64,000 nucleotides of DNA from Tritrichomonas musculus. Lineage: Eukaryota > Parabasalia > Tritrichomonadida > Tritrichomonadidae. The notes under the pieces are model-generated. The model searched no databases. It saw only the letters and a list, made by a program, of their open reading frames with translations, and was not told where the DNA came from. Both the position numbers and the translations under genes were made by a program. The DNA is taken from NCBI GenBank assembly GCA_039105265.1, contig JAPFFF010000003.1:868001-932000 (forward strand), written 5' to 3'. Shown piece by piece: positions 56,201 through 64,000 of the stretch. Position 1 is the first letter of the stretch; every line of letters begins with the position of its first letter.

Positions 56201-57005
56201 TGCAAAAATTGGAACTGTATCTCAAAAAGAATGTATATTTATTCTATGCGATTCTATTTATGACCAGTTTAATCACGATGTTCCAAAATCTTTGTCCGAT
56301 GTAATATCCCTTATTACTTATTATGCTGTAATTGATACTTCAACTCAAAATTCACCTTATGTTTTGAAATTCCTTCGTAATTTAGCTCAACATAATGAAT
56401 ATGCAACCACTCCTCCAGTTATGCCAACTGGAAGAACGTTTACGCTGTTCCCTGAGATGGAAATTGCTTCTTATTATTATAATGAATATGAAACTGCGGA
56501 TGATAAAGAAACTGAAAGCAATGATCACGATTATCATTTGAAATATGATAGATCCAAATTATCTGAGTGGGAACCAAACTCAGCTGGTGTGTTTGCTGAT
56601 TATTCGCTTTATCCTCCATTGCTTATAACAGATCCTGGATTTAATGGATCCGAGTTTTTGAAAGGAATTAAAAAAGCAATCGATAAAATTGTAACAGTTC
56701 CTTTCAATAAATGGTATGATCAGCTTTTCAAGGCTCAACTTCAAAATGTTACGACTAGTATACAAATTAAAAGTGAAAGATTCGCTTCTGTTGAAGTTCA
56801 AGCAGGTGAATTTATCGCAAACTTTACTGAGGATATGGGAAGTGATAATAAAACAAGACCTAGAAAATTAACCCCAGATAAAAGAAGATGGCAAGCAATA
56901 TTTGAAGATATTTCGAATTTAGAAAATGATGAATCTTTTGATTTTGCTGTTCTTCCCGATCAATTCTTCATTTCCCAAGCGCATATTGATTCTTTAGTTC
57001 ATTAA
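50265..57005 (+). CDS. Giant helical (HEAT/ARM-like) protein, possible Furry/Mor2/Tao3 homologue, 2,246 aa
   Basis: The product is alpha-helical throughout, with long leucine-rich helical hairpins and no membrane segment. Features that suggest the Furry family are its length, the scaffold-like helical repeats, and the segment ERFLLEWGLTCGDLSAASKALQIF followed by LPSEAIPTMLNSM (about residues 1620-1660), which resembles the central Furry region where repeats read as selected rows of helices. Disordered inserts occur near 455-475 (Asp/Glu run), 1230-1280, 1490-1520 and 1725-1760. Furry proteins act with NDR kinases in polarity and mitosis. The identity is tentative; a generic HEAT-repeat scaffold is the alternative. 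Confidence 0.55.
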   Translation: MHSEETNLAKLIISANGMIVSNCKSFLSEMTSNPKLYREYLHNLSFNGNSISFFLKKAASIKPENFYDSYKEFSSYFPNINLFLESSPKRGNGTQYFTELLKVDWYSDLIKIALCYFIQKILSQFLNEMIYLNETISVDEIKKVILLIFEFIKKLEPPTNDYEESLALETMDLWSFTIYLLSSINSEIVWSIFVENVLSNSEITDFHRACFYSSFSSIVLSSKQGNDYTNHISNLIQLLSTKSSNHFYCIELTKLIHTLLFQNIKILKSSFNSSTTQQLFQILISQMDFNKEAFNLVAHISNFIDSTIFSTINQYINYYDKVNPEMRPSYIKSIVYKLYGENFATPVEISKKHINYGWNIKGSRSSQDVIINFMLNKDDTLKDYGDELSYVVEQMMISDLYYFTKVILKQMDDSQNTKTNICTSLYKGLKLFYSNITYFQELNPILNNDVKKSDNDSDDDDNDEEESECSTDILKTLEEKARLIVFGFLAKREKKKCTVYYDTSSLAASLLSAITDDDEKQILNEQIRTLSDTSKPIFTEEDQINDISMYTSQFGNAYKPVELEKNPEVEEYIEDPTKSFNPDLQNVLALTVYLNPSDYIIQFVTDTLLACSPLNGSMIMRCLQALIHLKHENAALIIHHLCDYFISNQIDVVEITLIINAINLVIESAYFEKIPLSGETMSKICLIAILGFVTPDPMVHQKIFDICQTLMHSKTSIFYLQIFFERYEKELSFDALRRAAQAIMPISDNDANFLLQPTFHQVSLSNYPTFYLFYLSALGRFIVEHNEGFEYSIKYLTKVLSEKLFSLDNQQLDSYFTNNCLALLLSIAENMDVFKMYQIKRTCLIFLRKYSSNETENAFLTDKDINNSVQLIAILSGITPSLYQAIMPLFSQASFPIARTFSFLTHEMICRGTFTCMENNRLSKSLYAVLHASLILIFRRYVDSEDLFLAKSPRISTFSSIHLFLNNFCEALEAVFRNIAEANQQNSKPLFICENSQLRTIIDHPFNTKKWFAFFCNLMSYTESMFCDNLMAAFNGWLGISQIPDKYFRTFMEKLPSLGKLYPDISTTIFKCNPSNRLPFYIIHARKHFHMFMAIANQIVVEGIPTENKVNDTITFRFGNTETIYYHNCGSLIALALFNMISKRTDRRIAGLKFLSAMVAIIGIFRNDPHSTAQIYKFIETIKPTMLNSFTVFLQRDFIALNSLLASKFKFCGEQFANECFSIVKTKEKTSQINSKVLPSFPSLSQPSQGGVTKPIKLKPIAQSDAQKNELVSYMRSTSVDYQMNFALKNINMSNINNEPISSKYSVRKSWNAIMGSNLQLLSMQKQSMKCEQINVEKPQILTSLMAEWLNPISFDLQKIGICRDCKEEYRVFGIYSFVNGLLTLCNAQGMTKPLADILDILIENNHELLELCLYDLQATSPSHAKSATLFLIYLYNKKPEDFIKFIREYLRVTAWYFYEIQVSKVDQLLDINKIMDRNSGVFTGVDMPSQPNKIQKGSRERSFSSESKNSLNRPAQQAYEVDYLQIINFTLNLVDECRKENAERFHEIRSEILIFCLIHNSTFSEIADTLISNITKLKPNVQAAGAAQAFIAQNKVQETWKLSDIAPFIEGAERFLLEWGLTCGDLSAASKALQIFELKGYTLPSEAIPTMLNSMQSVSTAMHERTDPSKKNNFNQWILRIAGDGMRTNFEAVVSWLYQCLILLRRHAISNLQVQVQPFSTRTPNRRSTFNRNSKKASAFKFELNDEPKKDEDKSILPPKTEAYQKKFKLRNSTINNQKFALKLNEMKENDSILIKTFWTAVSFLQCHSLEYSTLFISALKIVDLFMSKNQLVNLLKENKTCRIKSGLIPLLLGAKASDVYSINSIFTIISCILENDLVNLLSPKKNAACIAIIALLPWIWMRFNRQDVNTEYCSTLTNLISDQFDNEQKLAELKDALEQIGYYQSATPTAVLEAFKLLYNMIDIEDLQLVLRFFIQAAKIGTVSQKECIFILCDSIYDQFNHDVPKSLSDVISLITYYAVIDTSTQNSPYVLKFLRNLAQHNEYATTPPVMPTGRTFTLFPEMEIASYYYNEYETADDKETESNDHDYHLKYDRSKLSEWEPNSAGVFADYSLYPPLLITDPGFNGSEFLKGIKKAIDKIVTVPFNKWYDQLFKAQLQNVTTSIQIKSERFASVEVQAGEFIANFTEDMGSDNKTRPRKLTPDKRRWQAIFEDISNLENDESFDFAVLPDQFFISQAHIDSLVH

Positions 57006-57251
57006 TTTAATTTCCACTAATCTTCATATGTTTGTGAATAAAGGAATAGTCTTAATTTAATTATTTATTCTGGATAACTCGATTGTATTAAATATAAATA
57101 GTAAATGCATAATATTTTTATATGATAAAGTATTTTTATTGGTGGTAAATTCTTGTTTCCATGAATAAAAATTTGTTTTTAATTTTTTTTTTTTTTATCT
57201 CAATTTTGAAATCTGTCAATCATAATTTTTCAGAAAAAGGTATAAAGAAGA

Positions 57252-58151
57252 ATGGATGAAGAATTTCAAACTTGTTCATCAGTCCAAGTAGGTAATTCTT
57301 CTCCAGATATACCAGAGCAACCTCCGAAGAAAGTAAAAAATATATATTCGAAGCGTCGTGACTGCATCTCACTTAAAAAAGATCTCTTGAAAAGAGTAAA
57401 TAAAGATGAGTATTCTAAAACATTAATCGCATATCTTCATGGCTCAATCACGAAAGAATTCTTTGACGAAAAGATGAGTACGATTTTGACAACTGCTACT
57501 GCGAAAATAATGCACAACGAATTAATTCGATCGATTTTATTCAATGCTCACTTTACAATGACCCCGCCACCTAACGTCGAAATACCATTACCCCAATTGC
57601 CAATACATTTGATGAAAGGGAATCCCTCAAATGTTAGCGCTAGTAATTCATTTGTTCCAAACGCAGCCAATCCAATTTCTAATTTCTTGGATGATAAATC
57701 TAATCCAGATACTAAAAAAAATGATAACGCCAATATTGCTTACTTAGAAAAAGCAAGAAATTCTTTTTTGGGACAAACTAACGAATTTAAGCCCAACACA
57801 GCATTTAATATGGGTCATATTCCATCAATTTATCAACTTACTTCACGCATTGAAAATCTTGTATCCGAAAAGAAAATAGATTCTGTTGATAGCAACGCAG
57901 TTATTCTAATATCTCAACAGTTGAAAGATATAATTGTTACATTATTAAAAACTTGCCTTATTTTTCATCAAAATAAAAATGTTTTGAAAGATAATGATGC
58001 TGACATTAATTCTGTACAGTCGGACTCAGAAGAACAAGAATCTCAAATTACAGTTTCAGAAGTTTTATCAGCAATAGAAACAGATCCAGAATTGTATTCA
58101 TTTGTATCGGTTCCTATTAGGAACAAATATTATTCCCTTGTAAATAAATAA
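57252..58151 (+). CDS. ADA1/TADA1-like (SAGA-Tad1) protein candidate, 299 aa
   Basis: Residues about 35-100 read KKDLLKRVNKDEYSKTLIAY, then GSITKEFFDEKMSTIL, then MHNELIRSILFNAHF. This order of a helix, a 'Y..L..YL.G.I.K..F' helix and a final HN..L...L.NA helix is the hallmark of the SAGA-Tad1 domain. The C-terminal part (about 215-250, NAVILISQQLKDIIVTLLKT) could be the histone-fold helix pair of ADA1. ADA1 is a scaffold of the SAGA histone acetyltransferase complex in the nucleus. An N-terminal PPKKVK patch may be a nuclear signal. The assignment is by pattern recognition and moderately sure. Confidence 0.5.
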   Translation: MDEEFQTCSSVQVGNSSPDIPEQPPKKVKNIYSKRRDCISLKKDLLKRVNKDEYSKTLIAYLHGSITKEFFDEKMSTILTTATAKIMHNELIRSILFNAHFTMTPPPNVEIPLPQLPIHLMKGNPSNVSASNSFVPNAANPISNFLDDKSNPDTKKNDNANIAYLEKARNSFLGQTNEFKPNTAFNMGHIPSIYQLTSRIENLVSEKKIDSVDSNAVILISQQLKDIIVTLLKTCLIFHQNKNVLKDNDADINSVQSDSEEQESQITVSEVLSAIETDPELYSFVSVPIRNKYYSLVNK

Positions 58152-58160
58152 TTTTTTGTT

Positions 58161-58197
58161 AACTTTTTCAATTGATTTGTAAACAATTCAAAAAGTT
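58161..58197. promoter_or_regulatory. Imperfect palindrome containing AACTTTTTCAAT upstream of the RING gene
   Basis: Arms AACTTTTTCAATT (58161-58173) and AATTCAAAAAGTT (58185-58197) pair with one mismatch. The first arm contains the 12-mer also found at 43489 and 62313. It lies 15-51 bp before ATG 58212. Confidence 0.45.
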
Positions 58198-58211
58198 ATT
58201 AATATTTTTTT

Positions 58212-58937
58212 ATGAATAAATCTACTCCTGAACTACTTATACCTATTATTTATGAAAAGATTTTTTCACCAAACGAATTGGTAAATGAATATTCGTTAAA
58301 TCAGTTGATTGAGCAACTTGATAATTTATATCAATTTGATGATCTTTATACAATAAATCTTAATTCAAAAAAGGCCAATATTTTAATAGATTATTTACAG
58401 CAAATACCCGAAGTAAGCCAATTTGTGGATCCATGTGATTTTAAAAAATCGCTTTTGAACATTTCTCAAAGGATTTCAGATTTATATAATTCAGTTGTAA
58501 AATCTCTCTCAATTTTGAAAGCTATTTTGAAATATGCAAACAAATCAGCAGAGCCAATAGAAAAAAAATTCTCTCAAATTAACCAAAATAAAAAAGATTT
58601 TGAAGAAAAAGCAAAGATTTCTATTTCAGATTTAAATGAAATGATAGATATTGATTTAAGTAATCAAATGTCTGAGTTTATTGATTTATATTATCAAAAA
58701 AAGAAAGAAATCAAGCAAGAAAAAAGTGAAATAATAGATAAAATGAGAGATCAGCATCATATGTGCCTTGTTTGCCGTAATAGACCAGCTGTTTATTTTG
58801 CAATACCTTGCGCTCATCCATGTTTTTGTGTAAAATGTCTCTCTGATCTAATTGAAAAGAAATTTGTTTACAATAGATGTTTGAATTGCCAAAGTGTAGT
58901 TGAATCAGTCGAGCGAATGTCTTTCCTCAAACAATGA
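58212..58937 (+). CDS. RING-finger protein, probable E3 ubiquitin ligase, 241 aa
   Basis: The C-terminal 55 residues are a C3HC4-type RING: MCLVCRNRPAVYFAIPCAHP gives C-x2-C and C-x-H, followed by CFCVKC and RCLNC for the remaining zinc ligands. This is the compact RING form seen in IAP/MUL1-type and related ligases. The N-terminal 175 residues are helical, with a likely coiled coil at about 85-170, which may dimerise the protein or bind substrates. There is no membrane segment. It presumably passes ubiquitin from an E2 enzyme to unknown targets. Confidence 0.8.
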   Translation: MNKSTPELLIPIIYEKIFSPNELVNEYSLNQLIEQLDNLYQFDDLYTINLNSKKANILIDYLQQIPEVSQFVDPCDFKKSLLNISQRISDLYNSVVKSLSILKAILKYANKSAEPIEKKFSQINQNKKDFEEKAKISISDLNEMIDIDLSNQMSEFIDLYYQKKKEIKQEKSEIIDKMRDQHHMCLVCRNRPAVYFAIPCAHPCFCVKCLSDLIEKKFVYNRCLNCQSVVESVERMSFLKQ

Positions 58938-59156
58938 GTAAAGTAGCCAATATATATATATATATAAAATGTCAAATAAAATTATAATAAAAAATTTTTT
59001 TGATGTTGGACATCAAAATTTGACGATCATAAATATTTTTTTAAAGCAATTTAATTTTTTATTCATACAGCAACTTTGAGATATTAAAATAAAATTGATG
59101 AATACATATATTTATTATAATAAATAGTAATTTGAAAACAAGTGACAAGTTATTAA

Positions 59157-62100
59157 TTACTGGAATAACGGCCGAAAATCAGAAGTATCGTTCTTCTTTG
59201 TTTTTCTAGGTCTTTTTCTATGAACAATTGGCTCAGATCTCTTCTTTGCAGCCTTCTTCTTTGGCACAATATCGCGTCCATTGTCATTTTTAGCAGCAAT
59301 AATTGAAGTTGGTTTTGAGCCCAACTTTTTGAGAGCCTCGAAAAGACTGTTTGTAACTCCCGGCAAACCATTATTTTCTTCTTCTTCAGCACTTTCATTT
59401 TCATTTTCGTTTTCATTTTCAACTTTTTCAGCAGTTTCTTCACTGTCGTTATTTTCATTTTCAGCTTCGTCTTCTTGATTTGTTTGATATTCAGGATGTT
59501 GGAACGGTTGAGTTGTATTTCTTGCCTTTCTGACATAAACTGTTTGTTCAGTTGAGCTGCTTCTTGACGGTGTTGCTCTTTTCCTATTTTCTTCTGAATT
59601 TTCTCGTGAAATTGTTAAAACTTTTTTCTGAGGCTTCGAATCAGTACCTGTTAATTTGTCGGCAACAATAGAAGCATTATGTTTATCTGCATAACCAACT
59701 ACAAATTTTCTGGCCATGTTGGTCTTCATCTGTCCTGCAATATGATATGCTCTAAATTCATGATCACTCTGAATGGCACTTGGGAATATTTTCAGGAGTT
59801 CTGCATCGGTCTTTTGTTTTGATGCATCTTGGATGGTCTTCTTGGCAAGCCAAGGACGGACTTCTGTATCAAATGTCATCAAATGTGTATCGAGCGAATG
59901 AAGCTTTGGAATCGGATAAGTGGCTGGACTTCGTTGACTTCTTAAAGGAACGCCGTAAATAACCTCATCTTGGGCTTTAACAACCCAATAATTGTTTGTT
60001 GTTGTATCAAAATAATCTTTTAGGTCAAGAACAGGAATCCACTGCCATGAGAAGTCCTTGCTAAGAATAAAGATGACATTATTGCGATCTTGAATGTAAA
60101 TTTTGTTATTGTTGTCAAAACCAACCCATTTGATTGGTCTTATGACTGATATTATGTGGTTGTTTATCACTATTTCATTTTTTAATACTGAAATTATTGA
60201 GTATTCAAGATCACTACCATTTGGATGAGCATAGAAGAGATACTTCCCTCTACCAACCATAACTTGGCATGATAACGGAATTGGAATGATGCCAATTTCG
60301 AGTCCAGCTGAAGTAAACAGCCTAATACTTGGTGTATCTGTTGCAACAGCAAACCATTCTTCTCCGCAAGCAACAAGAGTAACTTTTTCATTATGAAATT
60401 GAAGTGAAGTTGTTTTATCTGGAGCCCAAGTTTTGTGATGTTCATAAAAAACATCAGTTTTTGATGCAAATATTATGCCGTTCTCATCAATTGATGCGAG
60501 AGAATATTTATTGATATTCGGAATTGATCTTGTTTTATCATCAAAAAAAGTGTGAATATCAATTTCTGTCTTTGTTTCATCCTCTCGATCTTTACGAAGT
60601 AGAATAGCTGCATAATAATTCCAGCACAGATAACGACGGTTTCCAACGAAATAATCGTTGTTTCCTGGCATAAAAACATGATCAAATTCAAAGGAATCTA
60701 ATTCATCATCATCATCAAGATCATCCATATTTTCGCCATCCATGTCAGATGATATCCCTGATTGAAGTTTCTCAGATATCATTTTCTCATATTTTTCTTC
60801 TTCTTCTTCTCGTTGATGTTGAATCTTTTCTCTTTCTTCGGGAGATAAAATTAAGTCAAGATCTACATCATGATCTGATGATGTCTCAGATTCTAAAAAT
60901 GCAAATTCTGGTTCTGGTTCCGGTTCTGGCTCTGGTGCATTTTTCTTTATTCTTTCTTCAAATTCTTCTTTAGATTCAATGAAATCTTCCATTTCTGATT
61001 CATCATCATCCTCTGATATTTTTTCTCCTTGCAAAAAATTTTTTGTTGTAAGTTTTTTCTGTTGTTTTGCTTTTTTTGGTTGTTTTTTTGGTTTTGCAAC
61101 TTGAGCTTTACTCTTTTTCTTTGTTGAAATCGTTTCTTCGTCTTCTGATAGAGAGACTTCTTCATCATCCTCTTTTCTTGCTCTAGATGGATCAACTGGA
61201 GCTGTTAGAGATTCAATAAATGAAAGTCCTTTCTTCTTTTTATGAGTATTATTTGATGATTTTTTGGAATCTTCTGACTTGGCCTCTTGGTCTTGATTAT
61301 GAGTTGGCTTTGGTATACCTGCTACCCCCTCCCAAAAATATAAAGCTCCTTCCTCATCACCTGAAGCTATTATATCGTATCTCCAAAACAAAGAAGTTAA
61401 TTTTGAGGATGGATGTTCAATTGATAAAACAAATGGTAATTCTTGAGGTGAATCGAAATCAGGCTCACGTGAATAATTAAAAGCAGATCTTTCATATTTA
61501 GAAACAGTAATTGTGCCTTTGGTATCATATGTAGCTATATGATTTGATGAGTGCGATGAAATGATTGCAGTTATTTCTGGATTATGATTTTTATTCTGAA
61601 AAACAGCTGAATTTTTAGATATCTGAGATATAGATATGATTTTACCATCATTTAAATATAGTAAATCTGATTGACTTGTAAAGCATGGTAAACAAAATGA
61701 CGTTGTTTTTTCAGTAAATATTGTTTCATAATTTTTGCTATTGATAACAGTAAGGGAAAAATCATTTGTAAATATCGCTAGTGAGTCACATAATGGCCCA
61801 AAATCAATCCACGCAATTTTGGAATTAGGCGATGAAAAAACTTTCTGAATTAATTTATATTGGTTTTGTCCCGAATATTTTAATAAAATTACATCGTTTT
61901 TATCATCTGAAATTGCAACAATATCTTCAGATGATGTTGCACATATTAAATTTATTTCATTATCATGCTCATAAATAACTTTTTGGATATCGCATTTTGG
62001 CCAATTAAATGAAAAAATTTTATTTTCGACAGCAACCAAAAAAGTTGTTGATTGTGATAAAAAGCAAAACGAATTAACGTTTTTACCATCAAGTATTTTG

Positions 62101-62285
62101 AGATCGTGCGCTGAAGATAAAGTAATTGACTCGGTAATAAAACAATTTAATAAACGATCGTCTTCTCCTAAAGTTAAAATTTCATCTCCTGATGGATCGA
62201 CAGCAACAAGCTTTGTAGAACCGAAATGATCATTTTCTTGTTTCCTTTCGTGGAATGATTGCATTTCAAATTCTATTCTCCGCAA
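59157..62285 (-). CDS. CTF4: Ctf4/WDHD1 (AND-1)-like replisome adaptor, 1,042 aa
   Basis: Ctf4 links the CMG helicase to DNA polymerase alpha and cohesion factors at forks. Residues about 20-330 are an N-terminal WD40 propeller (blades such as TKLVAVDPSGDEILTLGEDD). A long charged linker follows (330-540). Residues about 545-830 match the Ctf4-type second propeller (SepB domain), with VTLVACGEEWFAVATDTPSI leading into RLFTSAGLEIGIIP and GRGKYLFYAHPNG. A helical segment and a disordered acidic/basic tail end the protein. Unlike animal WDHD1 there is no clear HMG box; that matches the yeast form. It is divergent from the armadillo-like gene, 99 bp apart. Confidence 0.8.
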   Translation of the reverse strand: MRRIEFEMQSFHERKQENDHFGSTKLVAVDPSGDEILTLGEDDRLLNCFITESITLSSAHDLKILDGKNVNSFCFLSQSTTFLVAVENKIFSFNWPKCDIQKVIYEHDNEINLICATSSEDIVAISDDKNDVILLKYSGQNQYKLIQKVFSSPNSKIAWIDFGPLCDSLAIFTNDFSLTVINSKNYETIFTEKTTSFCLPCFTSQSDLLYLNDGKIISISQISKNSAVFQNKNHNPEITAIISSHSSNHIATYDTKGTITVSKYERSAFNYSREPDFDSPQELPFVLSIEHPSSKLTSLFWRYDIIASGDEEGALYFWEGVAGIPKPTHNQDQEAKSEDSKKSSNNTHKKKKGLSFIESLTAPVDPSRARKEDDEEVSLSEDEETISTKKKSKAQVAKPKKQPKKAKQQKKLTTKNFLQGEKISEDDDESEMEDFIESKEEFEERIKKNAPEPEPEPEPEFAFLESETSSDHDVDLDLILSPEEREKIQHQREEEEEKYEKMISEKLQSGISSDMDGENMDDLDDDDELDSFEFDHVFMPGNNDYFVGNRRYLCWNYYAAILLRKDREDETKTEIDIHTFFDDKTRSIPNINKYSLASIDENGIIFASKTDVFYEHHKTWAPDKTTSLQFHNEKVTLVACGEEWFAVATDTPSIRLFTSAGLEIGIIPIPLSCQVMVGRGKYLFYAHPNGSDLEYSIISVLKNEIVINNHIISVIRPIKWVGFDNNNKIYIQDRNNVIFILSKDFSWQWIPVLDLKDYFDTTTNNYWVVKAQDEVIYGVPLRSQRSPATYPIPKLHSLDTHLMTFDTEVRPWLAKKTIQDASKQKTDAELLKIFPSAIQSDHEFRAYHIAGQMKTNMARKFVVGYADKHNASIVADKLTGTDSKPQKKVLTISRENSEENRKRATPSRSSSTEQTVYVRKARNTTQPFQHPEYQTNQEDEAENENNDSEETAEKVENENENENESAEEEENNGLPGVTNSLFEALKKLGSKPTSIIAAKNDNGRDIVPKKKAAKKRSEPIVHRKRPRKTKKNDTSDFRPLFQ

Positions 62286-62312
62286 TGTGCGTTTAAAATA
62301 AATTTTGTGTTA

Positions 62313-62324
62313 AACTTTTTCAAT
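62313..62324 (+). promoter_or_regulatory. AACTTTTTCAAT motif between divergent host genes
   Basis: Third exact copy of this 12-mer. It lies in the 99-bp gap between the Ctf4-like gene and the armadillo-like gene, sense-oriented for the latter and 60 bp before its ATG. Confidence 0.4.
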
Positions 62325-62384
62325 TATCATTATTTTGAAAGGGAAATGATCGTTAGTAAATGAACCTTTGTTCTCTATCAAATA

Positions 62385-63773
62385 ATGAAAATTCATGGTT
62401 ATCATGACTATAAAAAAAATTTTTCAAATGAAGAAAGCTCAAATAATAATCAGGAAGACGAAATATTGCAGCTTTTTAATGATGCTGTTGATGATATTTA
62501 TAATTCAATTGAAATCCAAGACGAAGATTTGCTTAGTGATAGCATTTTACACATGACTCGGTTACTTCGAGATGATAAAAATAGAAATGAATTTAACAAA
62601 TGCTTAGACACTATTGATGCTTTAAAAACAATTTTATCTAAGCTCTTAATTTTTGATTTTGACTCTTCCCTATCAAAGTCAACTTTAGAAATGATTTCTT
62701 TTTTATCATCTACTAATTTACTACAAAAAACAGAAATTTTATATCAAGAACAATATTTTTTATATATTGTTAATTCAGCTATTATGACCAAAAATCCGTA
62801 TTCATTTATAATTCTTAGTAATTTTTCACTTGAATGTGAAAGAAATGCGCAAAAATGCCTTGTTTTTATCTTACCTCATAACATTTTAAATATATTTTAT
62901 CAATCTGCTGAAGATGATTCTAATCAATTCGATACAACTATTCAAAAGCAAAAAGAGTTTTATTTATTAAGTGTTTTATCATTATTATCTTCTTATTGCA
63001 ATTATAATGTTGATGAAAATTTAGCATTTGAAATTTTATCATGCATCAAAGATTTAATCTTTATTAATCAAAACAATACAACACTTCTTACTGAATTATT
63101 TTATGCCCTTTCAAGGTTTAGACTTAGTTGCCAATGCTGTATTCGAATAGCAAATCAAATAAATTTATTTGAATGTTTTGAAAAAGTTCGATTTGAATTG
63201 AATCCAAAATTTATTGTAACCATATTTCAGTATTATGGTGATTCAATTATGCAAGAATATGAAATTCCTGAATTAAATATAGATAAATTAATAAATTATG
63301 CTTCAAATAATAATAAAATAATTTCAGGAACAGCAATCTGGCTTATTTGGACCTATTTAAATGGCAATTCAAAAAAATCAATTCAAAAATTTTACACCTC
63401 TCAATTTTTTGATTTGATTAAATCAGTTATTATTGAAAATGAGCGAATTTCAAATACAGAAAATGCAATTCTTGTTTTATGCATTTTGATTGAAAAGGCA
63501 GATTCAACTCAAATTGAATTTTGTGCAACTGATGAGATAATTAATCTAATATTTGATTTCGAGTTCATTGAATATGATGATCAGCAGATTGTTTTTCACA
63601 CTATTCTTGCTTTGAATCGTATTCTAGATTACATGAGTGTTAAAGCTAACTACAATTTTTACAACTTTTTGAAGTCAAAACTCAAAGAATCAAGTCATTG
63701 TGAACTAGACGATGAATACAGCCAAATACTGATTGAAAAGTGTTCAGATATAATGAATTGTTTTGATGAATAG
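62385..63773 (+). CDS. Armadillo/HEAT-like helical protein, 462 aa
   Basis: The product is helical, with repeated helix pairs of about 40 residues that suit an armadillo or HEAT fold (for example ISGTAIWLIWTYLNGNSKKS and TENAILVLCILIEKADS). The acidic N-terminus lacks the basic importin-beta-binding stretch of typical importin alpha, though a diverged importin-alpha-like protein cannot be excluded. There is no membrane segment. The role is not recognised. The start ATG at 62385 follows the shared AACTTTTTCAAT motif. Confidence 0.6.
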   Translation: MKIHGYHDYKKNFSNEESSNNNQEDEILQLFNDAVDDIYNSIEIQDEDLLSDSILHMTRLLRDDKNRNEFNKCLDTIDALKTILSKLLIFDFDSSLSKSTLEMISFLSSTNLLQKTEILYQEQYFLYIVNSAIMTKNPYSFIILSNFSLECERNAQKCLVFILPHNILNIFYQSAEDDSNQFDTTIQKQKEFYLLSVLSLLSSYCNYNVDENLAFEILSCIKDLIFINQNNTTLLTELFYALSRFRLSCQCCIRIANQINLFECFEKVRFELNPKFIVTIFQYYGDSIMQEYEIPELNIDKLINYASNNNKIISGTAIWLIWTYLNGNSKKSIQKFYTSQFFDLIKSVIIENERISNTENAILVLCILIEKADSTQIEFCATDEIINLIFDFEFIEYDDQQIVFHTILALNRILDYMSVKANYNFYNFLKSKLKESSHCELDDEYSQILIEKCSDIMNCFDE

Positions 63774-64000
63774 ATATATAGATAAAATTTAATAAAAAAA
63801 ATTATGTGTGTTTTATATTATTATTCAAGATTTCGTAATTTGTCATGACTAATGTATTCAAAATTGAATTAACTTTTGAAAAATTGAGATCATTCAATTT
63901 CTAGATGACTGATTTTTGTTGATAAGTGTAAGAAAATTCTTTACAAAATACATAAAACTACTTTTACTTCAGTTTTACAATGTTTAGTAAGTTATGAATG

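Noticed and set aside
59281-61480. Several plus-strand frames within the Ctf4-like gene
   Set aside because: They are antisense or shifted-frame shadows of low-complexity Glu/Lys/Ser codons.

Overview
The window is AT-rich eukaryotic DNA, most likely from a parabasalid protist close to Tritrichomonas/Trichomonas. The signs are densely packed intronless genes, a protein kinase fused to BspA-type leucine-rich repeats, a trichomonad-like initiator (TCACTTAT) just upstream of a bacterial-type CoaBC, a Tc1/mariner element, and Maverick/Polinton-type virus-like DNA. The species is inferred, not proven.

Region 1 (1 to about 9,570), element A: the end part of a Maverick/Polinton-like element that runs off the left edge. 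Nearly all genes are on the minus strand, 6-47 bp apart: a truncated gene at the edge, two unknown proteins, a major capsid protein candidate, a charged protein, a glycine-rich minor virion protein candidate, an A32-like packaging ATPase, an rve integrase, a penton-like candidate and an Ulp1/adenain-type protease. Three small genes follow, one an HNH endonuclease.

Region 2 (about 9,571 to 40,905), element B: a roughly 31 kb virus-like element, mostly plus strand, and the most unusual part of the window. It has its own ATPase, two capsid-like genes (one broken by frameshifts), an Arg/Thr-rich 21-residue peptide resembling a viral core peptide, an amphipathic glycine-rich protein, two very long fibre-like proteins with repeated YALK motifs, a 2,517-residue helical repeat protein, and a protein with two complete Ulp1-type protease domains. 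No DNA polymerase B and no integrase is visible in it. A and B share distant homologues of capsid, ATPase and protease, plus one strikingly well conserved N-terminus. B genes have a T-tract box (ATTATTTTTTTG and variants) just upstream of their ATGs. B therefore looks like a particle-forming but replication/integration-deficient element, or the structural half of a larger composite.

Region 3 (about 40,906 to 48,448): mostly non-coding host DNA with a kinase-LRR gene and a cluster of small transposons. These are a 576-bp element with hAT-like ends and an 8-bp target duplication, a second 711-bp inverted-repeat element with its own 8-bp duplication, and an apparently intact 1.25-kb mariner (DD34E) with terminal repeats.

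Region 4 (48,449 to 64,000): ordinary host genes. They are CoaBC (coenzyme A synthesis, probably of bacterial origin), a giant helical-repeat protein that may be Furry-like, an ADA1/TADA1-like protein, a RING protein, a Ctf4/WDHD1 replisome adaptor and an armadillo-like protein. Three of the host genes share the 12-mer AACTTTTTCAAT upstream of their starts.
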